Source: Prasinococcaceae sp. CCMP 1430 (Eukaryota; Prasinodermophyta; Palmophyllophyceae; Prasinococcales; Prasinococcaceae). Taken from it: a stretch of 64,000 bases of DNA. The stretch lies in the NCBI GenBank assembly GCA_013416795.1, contig RQSC01000630.1, forward strand, positions 156,832 through 220,831. Direction: 5' to 3'. The notes under the pieces were generated by a model, which was not told the origin of the DNA, ran no database searches, and worked only from the letters and a program-made list of their open reading frames with translations. This document shows, piece by piece, positions 1 through 10,182 of the stretch; position 1 is the first letter of the stretch; every line of letters starts with the position of its first letter. The translations under genes were made by a program, and so were the position numbers.

Positions 1-3000
1 GAAACGCATCAGTTCGCGGTCACGGAGCTCGCGCGTAAGGTGGTGGCCAGTGGCGGCAAACAGGCCTGCGAACCCAATGCCCTCCCGCGAGAGTGTGTCC
101 TCAAGCAACGAGAGGTGCTCCAGGAACTGCGAGAAGACGATTGACTTGTCCGAGGGGCTCAAGCGCCGCAGGTGCTTCACCAGGCGCGTGGCCTTCGTGG
201 AGCGTGTGCGCACCCAGTCGGGCCGCCAGTGGCCCTCCTGCTCGTAGGCCGGATTGAGCTCGATAAGCTCGAACGGCACGCGGTGCCGCTCGCCCGAGTA
301 CTGCGCGGCCTCCATAGCGTATGGCTCCCCGCAGCGCGCGCAGCTGCCAGCACGCGAGGCGGCGCAGCTGACGCAAAGCAGGCACGCGCAGCGCGGAATC
401 GCCACAGGCACGTTGCAGAAACGCGCGCAGCAGTCGCACTGGCCGCCGTGACGCAGTGCCGTCTCGGCAAGGGGCACGCGGGCGGCGTTGCGCTGCGGCC
501 GCACCGCCAGAAGCATGCGGCTTGCCTCTCGCAGGTGAGGCTCGTTCGGCCGCACCGGCAGGCCCCCCGCGACACAGCTCGCCAGACGTACGTTGTTCAT
601 CGCCAGGCGCTGCTGCTTGGCTTGTGACGCGTGCAGGAGGCTCTCCTGGTGCTCTTTGTCAAGCCAGTCCGCGAGCAGCAGGTTCCGTTGGATGACGTCC
701 ACCAGAGCATTATACGACCGAGCGTGTGACTGCTCGAAGTCGAGCACCTCCACCCTCAGACGGCATGGCGCAAGCGTGGGCAGGTCTTCCTTGGAGGCGC
801 GTATCATGACACGCTTCAGGCACTCGCGCAGCCTGGCCTCGCCATCCGCGCCGCCACCCTCGAGCGGCCGCTGTACGAGGTCCCGGAAGACGCGCTGCTC
901 CGCGCCGTACGCACCCTCGCGCAGGAAGGCCAGCAGCGGGTGCATGTGAGCTGCTCCCGAGCCTGTTGTCGCAGGGGTTGGAGTACCCGTCATTATCCAC
1001 CGTCGCTCCGCACGCAGCGCACATGCCATCTGCAGGCGGTTGGTGACGCCCAGGCTGGCGCCCAGCGCGTGGCCCTCATCGAGGACGACGCGCAACCAGT
1101 GCACGCATAGCATCGGTCGCGTGAGCCTGTCTGGGCGCGACCATTCGACGCTCAGCTTTTGGAAGGTGGTGAGCACCACGTCGTAGTTCCAAGCCAACTC
1201 GTGGGCGGGCAACATATCGCGCTCAGTCTCCAGCACATAGACGGCTAGCGGCGCCCTCGCGGAGCTCCCCGTGCCAAGCTCACTGCTCTGGGCATCGTTG
1301 CCGCGCACGTGGCGTCGCATCTGACGCTTCCAATGCTGGATGAGGTTGCCGGGCAGAACGACCAGCGTCGCTCCCGACAGGAAGACGCGCTTCTGGGGTA
1401 CAGCGCGCGGCACGCGGTCTGTGTTCATGCAGGCGATGCGCAGCGCCTTGAGGTCGAGCTGCGCGCCTGCGACCATCCACGAGGGCATGTACCAAACGTT
1501 GAGGGCGCTGCGCCGCATGGTTTCCTGGGCTTGTCGCGATTTGCCTTTCAGTTGCTCTCCGGAGGGGACGCGCGTCTCAAGACCCAGCGCGCGAAAAACG
1601 TCGCGGTAGCCGACTAGGTCGGACGAGTTGAACCCCGAGACGCGTAGGCCGTCACCGACGAGCGCCTGTTGTATGGCAGCCTGTCGCGCTGGGCGATTAG
1701 AGCCGAAGTTGTCCTTGACCACGTTGAGGTACATCTCCGGGGAGCGCGAGAGCACCTCTGAAAAGAAGCGATGATTGGCAGCATTGATGAGCCGCAGCGC
1801 CTCCGCCTCGGACACGCCTGGGAGCGCGATTTCCTGCTCCGCTGCCAGAACACCCGCGTCGGGATCGGTGAAGCCCGGCGCGCCTAGGCCCGTTCCGTCG
1901 CTGACCGGCATCATGCCGTCGCCTTCCGCCGCAGCGGCGTCGGCAGCTGCCTGTGCGTCCGCAGCGTCGGGCAAGAGACCCAGCGTACGCGCATGCGCAA
2001 CTGCCGACCCAGGCGGTGGCAGGAAGCCCTCAGATACATGGAAAGCCCCCTCACCCCACGCCTCTTGGGGTTCCGAGCAGCCACCCACGAGACTCGCGTC
2101 AAGGGCGCAGAACCAGGCGTCGCCGTCATTGAGCCCGTTGGCTGCCTCGGGCGAGAGCCGCCGCCACTTCTGGCAATCCTCGCACTGCACCCACGTTTGC
2201 TCGTCGAGCTCGGAGCGGGGCGAAGCTTCGGCCTCGGGCATCGTCCCTGCTACCAAATTTGTGGGCCCTCTGCTGTCGTCATCACTGGTACTACGGTCTG
2301 GTAGGTGCTCTTTCTTGGGCTTGCGTGGCTTCCCTGGGCTCACACGACTAGTCCGCGCCCGCTTCGCCGGGCGATCGGTGAGCGACGATGGCACCGAGCC
2401 ATACATCTTGTACACGGCATCGCCGCCAAGGTGCACACCGTCGCGCGCGTACGAAACTTCGGATCGCCCCGACGAGCGCGTCCGCCGCCGGCCTGTGGGC
2501 TGCGCACCGTCGCCTGGTGTCTCCGCCGCGCTGCTGCGCCCCGACAGAACTGAGGCGGTGTTATCACCGACGGAGTCCTCATCGACCTCGTAGTACCCAG
2601 CACGGCGCGCGTGCGAAGCCCGATGCGGCGGCGCTGGGTGCCACACGGGTTCGATGCCCTTGGGTGGCGAAGCCACGCGCCCCAGCGTCTTGAGGATCAG
2701 AGCGAGCGCGGTCACTGTTTTGCCGAGGCCAGGCTCGTCACAGAAGAGCCCCCCACGGCAATCGCGCACGGGCGGCGGCTTTGTCGTGCGCAGCGCAAGG
2801 CCCTTTCGCGCTCGCGGGTCGATGAAGTACGTGAGCTCGCTACCGGCGGTGGTGTGAGCGCGAATGGCCGGGTGGTGGGGCATTGGAGGGCGGTCGGCCT
2901 CGCGCGAGAGCATCCACGCCACTGCCGCCTGCTGATGTGGGAAGAGCGAGCACTTTAGCCCAGGGACGACGCCTGCGCATGCCGTGCGCGCGTGACGGCA

Positions 3001-3879
3001 CGTCGCACCGAGCGCGCGCAGTGCAGCTGGACTACAAAGAGCCATCACGCGCTCGAGCGCCTCGGGCGGTACGTCCCAGAGGCCTAACAGCCCCGCATTG
3101 ACAGCACCGGCGAGCGGCACGAAGCGCGTGCTCTCCGACGTCTGGGCGGCCTTGAGCACCTCCGAGTAGTGCGTCGGCAAAGCGCTGAAGAGGCGCTGCA
3201 GCACCTTGGAGGAGGGCGCCGCGGACGCATCACCCGGGGGGCAGTGCACCGCCGCAGCCAGCGCTAGTGGAGCGGCGGCAGCAGCGGCGTTGGCTGGCTG
3301 GCTGTCGTCCTCATCAGCTCCGCCGTCAACGCCGGCGTAGCTGTCCGCTCCACAACATGGGCGAAGCGCCGCGAGCCACGCCGAGGACGCACTCGGCCGC
3401 CAGCTGTCGGTACGCCACAGCGCACGCGGCACGCAGACGAGCGCGCGCACGTAGATACCTTCGCCCCCGACAGCGCAGAGCGCCGCGGCTTCGGCGGCCT
3501 CGCCGTCCAAGACAGCAGCGAAGATCGCCAGGCCCTCGCGCCGCGCGTCCTTGTAAAGCGCATCGAGCGCGGCTGTGCATGCGCGCGTCGCGCACCACAG
3601 CTGCGCACCGCCGGAAGCGATGACATCGGCGTCCATCGCGCCTTCTTCGCCCCCGTCACCGCGCAGGCGGCCACTCGCGCGCGGGAAGAGGTCCACCGCC
3701 TCGCCCACCCCCAGACTTGCGCCGCCCGCGACGGGAGCGCCAGCGCTTGTGTCGTGGCCATTGCCTCTCACGTCGAATGGCCCAAGCGCGACATCGCCGA
3801 CGGCTACGTGGGTTGCCGCCAGACGCTCGTCCGCTGCGTGCGCCGCCAGCAGCGCGTCGTACCCAGTCGCCGGTGTCAT
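1..3879 (-). CDS. F-box / CW zinc finger / RING-like SNF2-family helicase (C-terminus outside window)
   Basis: One uninterrupted frame of 1293 codons runs off the left edge. Domains in order, counted from the Met at 3879: F-box-like helix pair near residue 265 (LWDVPPEALERVMALC); SNF2 entry LFPHQQAAVAWML; Walker A DEPGLGKT near 380; a CW-type zinc finger inserted inside the helicase domain near 560 (WVQCEDCQKWRRL, then WFC); DEGH box in VVLDEGHALG near 930; motif III MTGTPTP; a Cys-rich RING-like block near 1140-1185 (CDCC...CLLCVSC...CARC); and the start of the helicase C domain (SIVFSQFLEHL). This combination matches the plant F-box protein At3g54460 type from memory. Expected role: nuclear ATP-dependent chromatin remodelling, possibly linked to SCF ubiquitin ligase; CW fingers in other proteins read methylated H3K4. 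The frame stays open upstream past 4140 without a Met, so the true start may be further out or across an intron. Confidence 0.85.
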   Translation of the reverse strand, partial: MTPATGYDALLAAHAADERLAATHVAVGDVALGPFDVRGNGHDTSAGAPVAGGASLGVGEAVDLFPRASGRLRGDGGEEGAMDADVIASGGAQLWCATRACTAALDALYKDARREGLAIFAAVLDGEAAEAAALCAVGGEGIYVRALVCVPRALWRTDSWRPSASSAWLAALRPCCGADSYAGVDGGADEDDSQPANAAAAAAPLALAAAVHCPPGDASAAPSSKVLQRLFSALPTHYSEVLKAAQTSESTRFVPLAGAVNAGLLGLWDVPPEALERVMALCSPAALRALGATCRHARTACAGVVPGLKCSLFPHQQAAVAWMLSREADRPPMPHHPAIRAHTTAGSELTYFIDPRARKGLALRTTKPPPVRDCRGGLFCDEPGLGKTVTALALILKTLGRVASPPKGIEPVWHPAPPHRASHARRAGYYEVDEDSVGDNTASVLSGRSSAAETPGDGAQPTGRRRTRSSGRSEVSYARDGVHLGGDAVYKMYGSVPSSLTDRPAKRARTSRVSPGKPRKPKKEHLPDRSTSDDDSRGPTNLVAGTMPEAEASPRSELDEQTWVQCEDCQKWRRLSPEAANGLNDGDAWFCALDASLVGGCSEPQEAWGEGAFHVSEGFLPPPGSAVAHARTLGLLPDAADAQAAADAAAAEGDGMMPVSDGTGLGAPGFTDPDAGVLAAEQEIALPGVSEAEALRLINAANHRFFSEVLSRSPEMYLNVVKDNFGSNRPARQAAIQQALVGDGLRVSGFNSSDLVGYRDVFRALGLETRVPSGEQLKGKSRQAQETMRRSALNVWYMPSWMVAGAQLDLKALRIACMNTDRVPRAVPQKRVFLSGATLVVLPGNLIQHWKRQMRRHVRGNDAQSSELGTGSSARAPLAVYVLETERDMLPAHELAWNYDVVLTTFQKLSVEWSRPDRLTRPMLCVHWLRVVLDEGHALGASLGVTNRLQMACALRAERRWIMTGTPTPATTGSGAAHMHPLLAFLREGAYGAEQRVFRDLVQRPLEGGGADGEARLRECLKRVMIRASKEDLPTLAPCRLRVEVLDFEQSHARSYNALVDVIQRNLLLADWLDKEHQESLLHASQAKQQRLAMNNVRLASCVAGGLPVRPNEPHLREASRMLLAVRPQRNAARVPLAETALRHGGQCDCCARFCNVPVAIPRCACLLCVSCAASRAGSCARCGEPYAMEAAQYSGERHRVPFELIELNPAYEQEGHWRPDWVRTRSTKATRLVKHLRRLSPSDKSIVFSQFLEHLSLLEDTLSREGIGFAGLFAATGHHLTRELRDRELMRF

Positions 3880-4248
3880 CCGCCGGTTTGCGAGCTCGCC
3901 GCGCGCGCCGCGCGCGGCGCGCACGCTCGCGGGCGCCACGCAGAGAGCGCCCCAGACCTCACCGCCAGGATGTGGGCGGATTCTAAGGAGCCGCACGAGG
4001 CGGAATCCGACCCTCGCCGCGGGGCTCAAGCTTGCCCCCCCCCGCTCACCCCACCCGCGCTGCCCGCACGCTATGCCGCGCCCGGCTGGCGCGCGTTGCG
4101 GCCGCCCCTCCACACCATACCAGCTGATGGTGCAGTGAAAGCGTCGTTTCCACGAGACATGTACGGACTGAATGTTTATCGCACTCATGACGTGCGCGCA
4201 AGCAATCGGCGGCACGAGCGCGGCACGGGCGCGGCGCGCAGGCGACGG
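3880..4248. other. Interval upstream of helicase start; no separate gene seen
   Basis: GC-rich interval between the first in-frame Met of the helicase and the stop of the next minus-strand gene. The helicase frame continues open on the minus strand through most of it, so it may hold the true N-terminus or 5' UTR. No other supported feature. Confidence 0.4.
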
Positions 4249-5154
4249 CTAGGCCTGCGGTACAGCTGCGAGATCCGGCAGTCCGAGCTCACCCGCGGCG
4301 AGCGCGCCGAGGCTCTTGAAGTGCAGCCGCAGGAGCGCGCGCAGGTCCGAGCGCACGCCCGCCGGCACGCGACCGCCGCGCGCCACCAGCACCTCGCGCA
4401 GGAACGCGGCAAGCGCCGCCGCCTGCACGCCGCCGTCGAGCTTGGACTCGGCCTGGAGGGAGGCGAGGTCCACTTGGAAGGGATTGAATTCAGCGCCCGC
4501 GCTGTCACCGCCCTCGCATTCTAGCATGACGATCTCCTCGACGATGTCCCACACGTGCGAGGAGCCCTCAACCCAGTTCGCTGTCGAAGCGAGGTCAAGC
4601 GGCAAGTCCTGCTCGAGGTCGCCGCCGCCGTCGGCCCCCTGATGCGCGGCGCAAGGATCCGGCGCGTGGGCATGCACATCGGCGACACGGCGCGGCAAGG
4701 TACCGCAGGATGCGAGCGCGTCGGGCCGCGACTGTCAGCTCGATCACACCGACACTGGCTCAGCTCGCCTTTGCAGGCGCGCGGAGCCGCCCTGCTCCGC
4801 GCCTGCGTCCTAGGCGCGAGCGCTGGCACTCACCTGCTTGCCACCCGCGCCCGTGTCGTCGCGCGGCCATACGTACGGCCAGTTGTACCGCTGGTAGCAC
4901 CCAACCAGGTACGTGCGCCCCGCACGGCCGCGCGCCGCCCGCACGCTGATGACGAGCTCCTCGCGCCCTCGCAGGTACAGCGATGCGTGCCGCAAGTGTC
5001 GGAGGCAGCCCATGCGCAGGCACTCCTTGTAAAAGTCCTCCAGCGGCCTGCCGTCGTTTCCCGGGCTCATCGCCGTCGTTCCCCGCCGCCCCTGCTGGAC
5101 CCCCTGCCCCTGCTGCGGCTGCTGCCGCCGCTGCCGCTGCTGCGCGGCCGCCAT
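4249..5154 (-). CDS. Hypothetical protein, two exons, 267 aa
   Basis: Exon 1 is 5154-4834 and exon 2 is 4731-4249. The donor CAG|GTGAGTGCC and acceptor GCTGACAG join in phase 0. The N-terminus is Gln-rich (MAAAQQRQRRQQPQQ) and is followed by a conserved-looking globular part (PLEDFYKECLRMGC, LYLRGREELVISV, YNWPYVWPRDD). Exon 2 adds an acidic segment (HVWDIVEEIVMLECEGG) and an Ala/Leu-rich helical C-terminus. I do not recognise the family. No signal peptide or membrane helix is visible. The start at 5154 was chosen because the sequence upstream, although open, is low-complexity; a shorter start at the internal Met before SPGNDG is possible. It is divergently arranged with the transporter gene at 5722. 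Confidence 0.6.
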
Positions 5155-5721
5155 CGCCGCGCCGCCGCCGACGCCGTGTGCCGCGCCGCGCCCCCGCCCG
5201 CCGGCGCGAACCCGGCCCGCCCATCCCCATTCCGATTCCGATGCTCCGGGTCGGCTCCCCCTCAAGCCCCGAACGCGCGTACGCGAGCCTCGATGCAAAC
5301 CCGCCTTCGACCGTTTCTCCTCTCCCTCCATCCTCAACAAGGACAGAGGGGGAAAACCATGTGTGCGTTTCCAGACGCTGACGTACGTCAAAAAACAAGG
5401 TGTGATGATGGGTTGTACTTTGATGGTGCTGTAATACCCAAAAACGGCTGCTCGACAGAGCCTCAACCCCGCGGGCGCTCTACCAGCCGGCGCGCCCGGC
5501 TGCGCGCGAGCTCTGCGCGCGCGCGCCGGGCCGGCGCAGCACACACTGCGGACGCGCGGGCAGGCAGCGGGCGGGCGGGCGGGCGGAGGCGGGTGGGCTC
5601 TGGTCGAGCAGGCATTTAAAAACTTGGCCGCCAACAGCCACGCAGCCCGGCGCGAGCGCCGGCGCACCGGCCGCGGCCCAAGCGGGGGAGGCGGCTGGGC
5701 GTAGCTCACAGCACGGCAGCG
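5155..5721. promoter_or_regulatory. Divergent intergenic region
   Basis: Shared upstream DNA of the 4249-5154 gene (minus) and the transporter (plus). An AT-rich CATTTAAAAAC at about 5613-5623, roughly 100 bases before the plus-strand ATG, could act as a TATA-like element; this is inference from sequence only. The minus-strand frame is open through most of this interval, but the product is low-complexity and not convincing as protein. Confidence 0.35.
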
Positions 5722-7493
5722 ATGCGCAGTGCAAGCGCTCGGCGAGCACAGCCGCCCGGCGAGGAAGCGGAAGACGAGATCATGCTGCTGCGCGCTGGCG
5801 GCGCGGCTGGTGCCGATGTGGGCCGCGCATCCGGCTCGGGCGCGCGCGGCGCGCAGGCTGCGAGGGACGTCGGAGGCGGAATGGGCGCGCACGGTACCAG
5901 CGGGGCTGACGGTGGGTTCATCGTTGGGACGTGCAAAGAAATGGGATGCCTCTCGCCGACCTTCGGCCTTATTCTCCTGTACTGTGAGTAGCGTGCGATG
6001 AGCGAAGGGTCGCAGCAGCCGCATCGCGCTGTTCGCGCATCGCGCGCGCGCTCGACGCGCAACGCTCGCCGACACGCGTGCTGCCGCCTGACATTGCGCC
6101 CGTCCCTCCCGCGAGTAGATGCACTCTCGATCACCCTGAGCATTTTCAACAAGGAGATGGTCGGCCAGAAGTTCCAAGACTTCCCCGCGCCGGTACGTAC
6201 GTCCGCTGCTTCCTGCATCCAGCTCGGCGGATCTCACTCGCGATGGCCGCTGCAAAGTAGCTACTTAGGCTGAGTGTCAATGTGGCCGTGCCGTTAGCTG
6301 ACCGTTGAGTGCACGCTCACGCTCGCAACACAGCTCCTCATGGTCAGCGTGCAGTTCCTTTTCCAAATAGCGCTGTGCGCCCTGGCGGCGAAGTTGCGTC
6401 CTGACCTCAATCTGTCATCTCGGGCGCTCGCCTGGGATGTCTGGGCGCAGACGACGGGCTCGCTTGGTTTGCTCACGGGACTAGACATCGGCGTCAGCAA
6501 CGTCGCCCTGCGCACCATATCGCTCTCGAGCTACACCATTATCAAGGTACGCACTAGCCTGGTTGGCGTGCGCTAGCTACGCTGCCGGCGTCCCCGTGCA
6601 GCTCTGCCGTTGACCCCTCGTGCCCTCGGCGTCGTTCGCCACACACACGACCGCCCATGCCAACCAAGGCCGCCTCGCCTCTCGGAATCGCCCTCGCGAG
6701 CTTCGCGATGGGTGTGGAGAAGCTGCGGTGCGAAACGCTTCTCGTCGTGGGTGCGATATGCGCGGGCGTCGCGCTGGTGATGGTCGGCGTCAAAGAGAAC
6801 AGCGAGGAAAATGACTTTCCTGTGACTGGCATGGTTCTGGCGGTGGTCGCGATGGCGCTCTCCGGCGTGCGGTGGACGCTCACGCAAGTGATGCTCCACA
6901 AAGAGGAGCTCGGTCTCAGCCACCCCATCGCGCTACTCAACGCGTTGCTGCCTTCGATGACGGCGACCGTTTTTGTGCTCTCGCTTGGGACCGAGAGCTA
7001 TGCCGCGCTCGAGACGAACTTGCTTTTTGATCTGCTCTTTGCGGCCGCGTTGCTATTGTCGGCGTTCATTGCGCTTGCTATGACGTCTACAGAGTTTGCG
7101 CTGGTCGCCACGACCAGTGCGATCTCGCTTGGCATCGTGGGCGTGTGCAAGGAGGTGCTCTTGATCGTGGCCGCTGTCATCCTCCTGGGCGACCCGTTCG
7201 GCCTGCTCAATATGGTTGGCCTGTCCCTGGTGGTCAGTGGCGTCTTCCTGTACAAGAACGAGATGATGCTACGCGCGCAGGGCCAGCCTCGGGCGAGCCG
7301 GTCCATCAACGGGCGCGAGCCCGCGCGCGAGGGGCATCCGCCGGACCCGAAGGACGGCGGTGCAACGAGACTACCGCTTCACATCACCATTGACGAGCCC
7401 GCCACGCAGCTGAGAGGCATTGTCAATCCCTCCGAGGTCTTCTCCCTCAGCGAAGCCCTCGACGCAGAGCTGGATGCGGCAGGTGCGAGCTAG
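5722..7493 (+). CDS. Nucleotide-sugar / triose-phosphate translocator family protein, SLC35C2-like
   Basis: Four exons: 5722-5983, 6119-6192, 6334-6546 and 6669-7493, giving 457 aa. The exon 1/2 join restores LILLYYALSITLSIFNKEM, matching TM1 of SLC35C2 proteins. Exon 3 holds GLDIGVSNVALRTISLSSYTIIK and exon 4 the hallmark GVRWTLTQVMLHKEELGL, followed by hydrophobic helices to SGVFLYKNEM. About ten transmembrane segments are expected, with a hydrophilic C-terminal tail of about 80 residues. Such carriers are antiporters of the Golgi or ER, or of plastids; substrate cannot be read from the sequence. Exon 4 appears to use an unusual AAG acceptor (6666-6668): it is the only site that keeps both frame and family spacing. 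A TGTAA motif 64 bases after the stop could direct polyadenylation. Confidence 0.85.
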
Positions 7494-7556
7494 AGCTGGG
7501 TGTCAACGAAGCCGCGTATCAAGCGCTGCCACTGAGACAGGATTGCGTGCGTGTGG

Positions 7557-7561
7557 TGTAA
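7557..7561 (+). promoter_or_regulatory. Possible TGTAA polyadenylation signal
   Basis: TGTAA lies 64 bases after the transporter stop. In chlorophyte algae this pentamer is the usual poly(A) signal. A single pentamer is weak evidence, but it recurs after SufB and L18 in this window. Confidence 0.35.
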
Positions 7562-7744
7562 TATCACATATCTCTACAGCTTACAACAAGGAGCGCGCCT
7601 TTCTGCACGCGTACAGTAGTAGGGGCGCGTACTATACACGCGGAGTCTGAGTGTGCGCCGTTGGCTGGCAGAGCCACCCCCGCATAGTAAATTGCTTGTC
7701 CAAGGCCGTGAGCTTGAGTCGCATCCCGAGGGCACTTGCATCGA

Positions 7745-9496
7745 TCACGCAAAGTCGCTAGGACCGAAGCGGGCAAACGGGTTCCCTCGCGAACCCCCTC
7801 CGAGAGAGCCACCACCACGCCCGCGGCCGCCACCTCGACCTCGTCCCTGACCGAGAAAGCCTGGGCCACCCCTGCCAAGGCCAGGCCCAATGCCCCCGCC
7901 GAGGCCCGGCGCGCCACCGCCGCCGAGGCCACCCCTGCCGCCTCCAAATGGGTCCTCAGGGAAACCGGGGATACCGCCCATGCCGCCATTGTACGGGTTC
8001 AGCTCATGCGGGAACTCCGGAAACTGCGTACCGACGCCATCACCGAGGTCAATCCCAGGCACGCCAGTAGGCAGGCGGTCGTAGTCACCGCCGATGACGA
8101 GATTCTGTGGCACGCCGGGTGGGTGCGCCGGCCCTCCGGGCATCGGGCCAGGGTACGGTATCGTCGGCAACGGCTGCCTCGCCCTGGCGGCATCGGCGCG
8201 CTCTCGTTCCCTCGCGCGGCGCGATGCGTTGCGCAGCCTGGACTCGCGGGCGTATGCGAGGCGCCAACGGCCCGGGCCAACAGGCCGCGCGGGGTCCTGG
8301 CCGAAGTCGCGACGGTACAGCGCCGCCCAAAGCTTGTCGTCCGACGCCGCGTTCCGAAGCTCGCGGCAAGTGCCCGACAGCATCACGAGCTCTCGTGCGC
8401 TGAGCGAGCTGAACAACACAATTTGGAGAGACCGGTCGAACGTTGTCAGACTCGCAAGCGGCGCCAGCCCAAGTGCTGCGCGCGCATCGTACAGGAGTGG
8501 CTGCACCAGCTCGTCACAAAGCGTCCGCCACAGGGCGCGAGGTCCGAGAAGCCTTCCGTCGTCCGCGGCGACATGCTCGCGTGAGCTAAGACATACTCGC
8601 CGGACGAGTGCACCTCCACCATCCCGTTCAGGATCGGGACTGTCAACAGCGCCGTACACGACCAGCCACCCATCCAGCGCGTCCGCGGTGATAGTTGCGT
8701 TGACGGCTGCGTCCTGCCCTTCTTGAGAATACGTATAGCGCATCACACGCGAAGTCGGAATCGACGGAGCGAACCTCTCGTCGTCCACCGCAGTGAAGCC
8801 CCGCTGCGCGAAGCCCGCGCCGAGCACAGCAAGGAGGACGTCCGTGCCATCCGCAGCACGCTGCGCCTCGGAGCCAAGTCCCGCAGCTGCAGACGAAGCC
8901 GCAGCCGCAGCCTCACACAGCGCCACTGCCTCCGGGTCGCACGCGCGCGACAGGCCACCTGGCTCTGGCTCAGAAGGCGGGGATGCTGGCATGGCAGGCG
9001 TAGCAGCATCCGACACATCGGCCATTGGTGTGTCAAGAGCGCACCCGGACGAGCCGGCTGCGCACGGTGGGGCGCCCGCGCTCCCGGCAGGCCGAGCGTC
9101 TGCTCCCGGACTTGTTTGGTTGGGTGCGCCGCCCTGGGCGGCCTGCCCTTCCGCAGCCCTGTTCGCAGCGGCGCGCGCGCAGCGCTCGCGGCGCTCACGC
9201 TCGGACACATCGGCCCGTGGGGTCGCGGCGCTGGGAGGCTCAGCGCGGCCGCTTCCCCCGCCGTCACCGCCCTGCGTCGCCCCCGCTGGCTCCAGCACTC
9301 TCACGAGGTCGCCATTCGCTACACCCTCAAGGCTCAAAATCTCGTCCCTCCCATTCAACGACAGCCTGGGCGGCGGCTGCCCCGCGGGGAGGAGCGCAGC
9401 CACGCTCGTTCGCAGGGCCTCTATGTCCCCGCTCGCATCCAGCTTGACGCTCTTCGCCCAGCCCGGCAGCCGCACGCGCACACGCCTCGCTGCCAT
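7745..9496 (-). CDS. FBXO7/PI31-like F-box protein with ubiquitin-like N-terminus
   Basis: Single exon, 583 aa. Residues 1-75 form a ubiquitin-like domain (MAARRVRVRLPGW, PRLSLNGRDEI, GDLVRVLEP). An Ala/Pro/Ser-rich linker follows. The middle contains an FP-domain-like region (LDGWLVVYGAVD...LVQPLLYDAR) and an F-box (FSSLSARELVMLSGTCREL...DDKLWAALYRRDFG). The C-terminus is Pro/Gly-rich with GGDYDRLP, then a long RG/GG tract (RGRGGGRGRGGG) ending NPFARFGPSDFA, like the tail shared by FBXO7 and the proteasome regulator PI31. Known family role: SCF substrate receptor binding SKP1, with a possible proteasome link. ATG 9496 was chosen because it opens the ubiquitin-like fold; the frame extends to 9814, but that part is low-complexity. 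Confidence 0.85.
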   Translation of the reverse strand: MAARRVRVRLPGWAKSVKLDASGDIEALRTSVAALLPAGQPPPRLSLNGRDEILSLEGVANGDLVRVLEPAGATQGGDGGGSGRAEPPSAATPRADVSERERRERCARAAANRAAEGQAAQGGAPNQTSPGADARPAGSAGAPPCAAGSSGCALDTPMADVSDAATPAMPASPPSEPEPGGLSRACDPEAVALCEAAAAASSAAAGLGSEAQRAADGTDVLLAVLGAGFAQRGFTAVDDERFAPSIPTSRVMRYTYSQEGQDAAVNATITADALDGWLVVYGAVDSPDPERDGGGALVRRVCLSSREHVAADDGRLLGPRALWRTLCDELVQPLLYDARAALGLAPLASLTTFDRSLQIVLFSSLSARELVMLSGTCRELRNAASDDKLWAALYRRDFGQDPARPVGPGRWRLAYARESRLRNASRRARERERADAARARQPLPTIPYPGPMPGGPAHPPGVPQNLVIGGDYDRLPTGVPGIDLGDGVGTQFPEFPHELNPYNGGMGGIPGFPEDPFGGGRGGLGGGGAPGLGGGIGPGLGRGGPGFLGQGRGRGGGRGRGGGSLGGGSRGNPFARFGPSDFA

Positions 9497-10182
9497 CGAC
9501 CGCAGCACTGGTCGACAAAAAAAAGAGCGCGCTCCCGCCCGCCCGCCTGCGTGCCCACTCCTTCCTCCCCACCCGCGCGCAGACCGAGGCGGAAGGGGGG
9601 AAAGGGGTGGGTGGGGGGGCTTACCAGCCGCGAGAGCGGGAAGGCCGCGGAGTGCGCGGGGCGGACCCACCGGGTCGAGCGTCCCCGCCGTGCCCCGCCG
9701 CGCCCCCGCCCGCCCTGTGGCGCGCGCGGGGGGCGCCCGACCGCCTCTGCGCTGCTCCGCCAAATCGCGCCAGCGTGCGCCCTCAAAAAAGCAAAGGGTG
9801 CTGTGTTGTCCCAACGCAGGTCGAAATGCATTCGAAGCGCATCTGCGCTCGTTCGCGACACGTTCCCCCGTGGTGCGCGCGGTAAAACCATTTTTCCTTT
9901 TATGTTTAAGTCAACTTTTAACAAAAACGACAGAATTAAAGTATAAAGAATTCGTTTTTTTAGGTTTAATTACCCTTGGTACATTTTTAGGGATTTTTTT
10001 ACAACCTGATTTTGCAACGCGCACGGGCGCTCGCGGCCGCGGCGACACTCCGCAGCGCGCGCCGCTGCGCCGCTCTCCGCAGCGTGCGTCAACATTGAGT
10101 CGAGTCATCGACACAGCGTGGTGTTGTTAAGCCGCACGCAACCATTCTATGTGTGCGGGCTTGTCTCGAGCGCGAATGCTCG
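9497..10182. other. Intergenic region with an AT-rich patch
   Basis: Lies between two minus-strand genes. The first part (9497-9880) is ordinary GC-rich DNA. The 136-base AT-rich block is listed separately. No gene is seen. Confidence 0.5.
9883..10018 (+). other. AT-rich insert of organelle-like composition
   Basis: About 136 bases of strongly AT-rich sequence with sharp edges, surrounded by very GC-rich DNA. On the plus strand it reads as a hydrophobic segment (EFVFLGLITLGTFLGIFLQ) in an open frame, as organelle membrane-protein genes do. I could not identify the source gene. The best explanation is a fragment of plastid or mitochondrial DNA inserted into the nucleus, or an assembly chimera. 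Confidence 0.5.
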
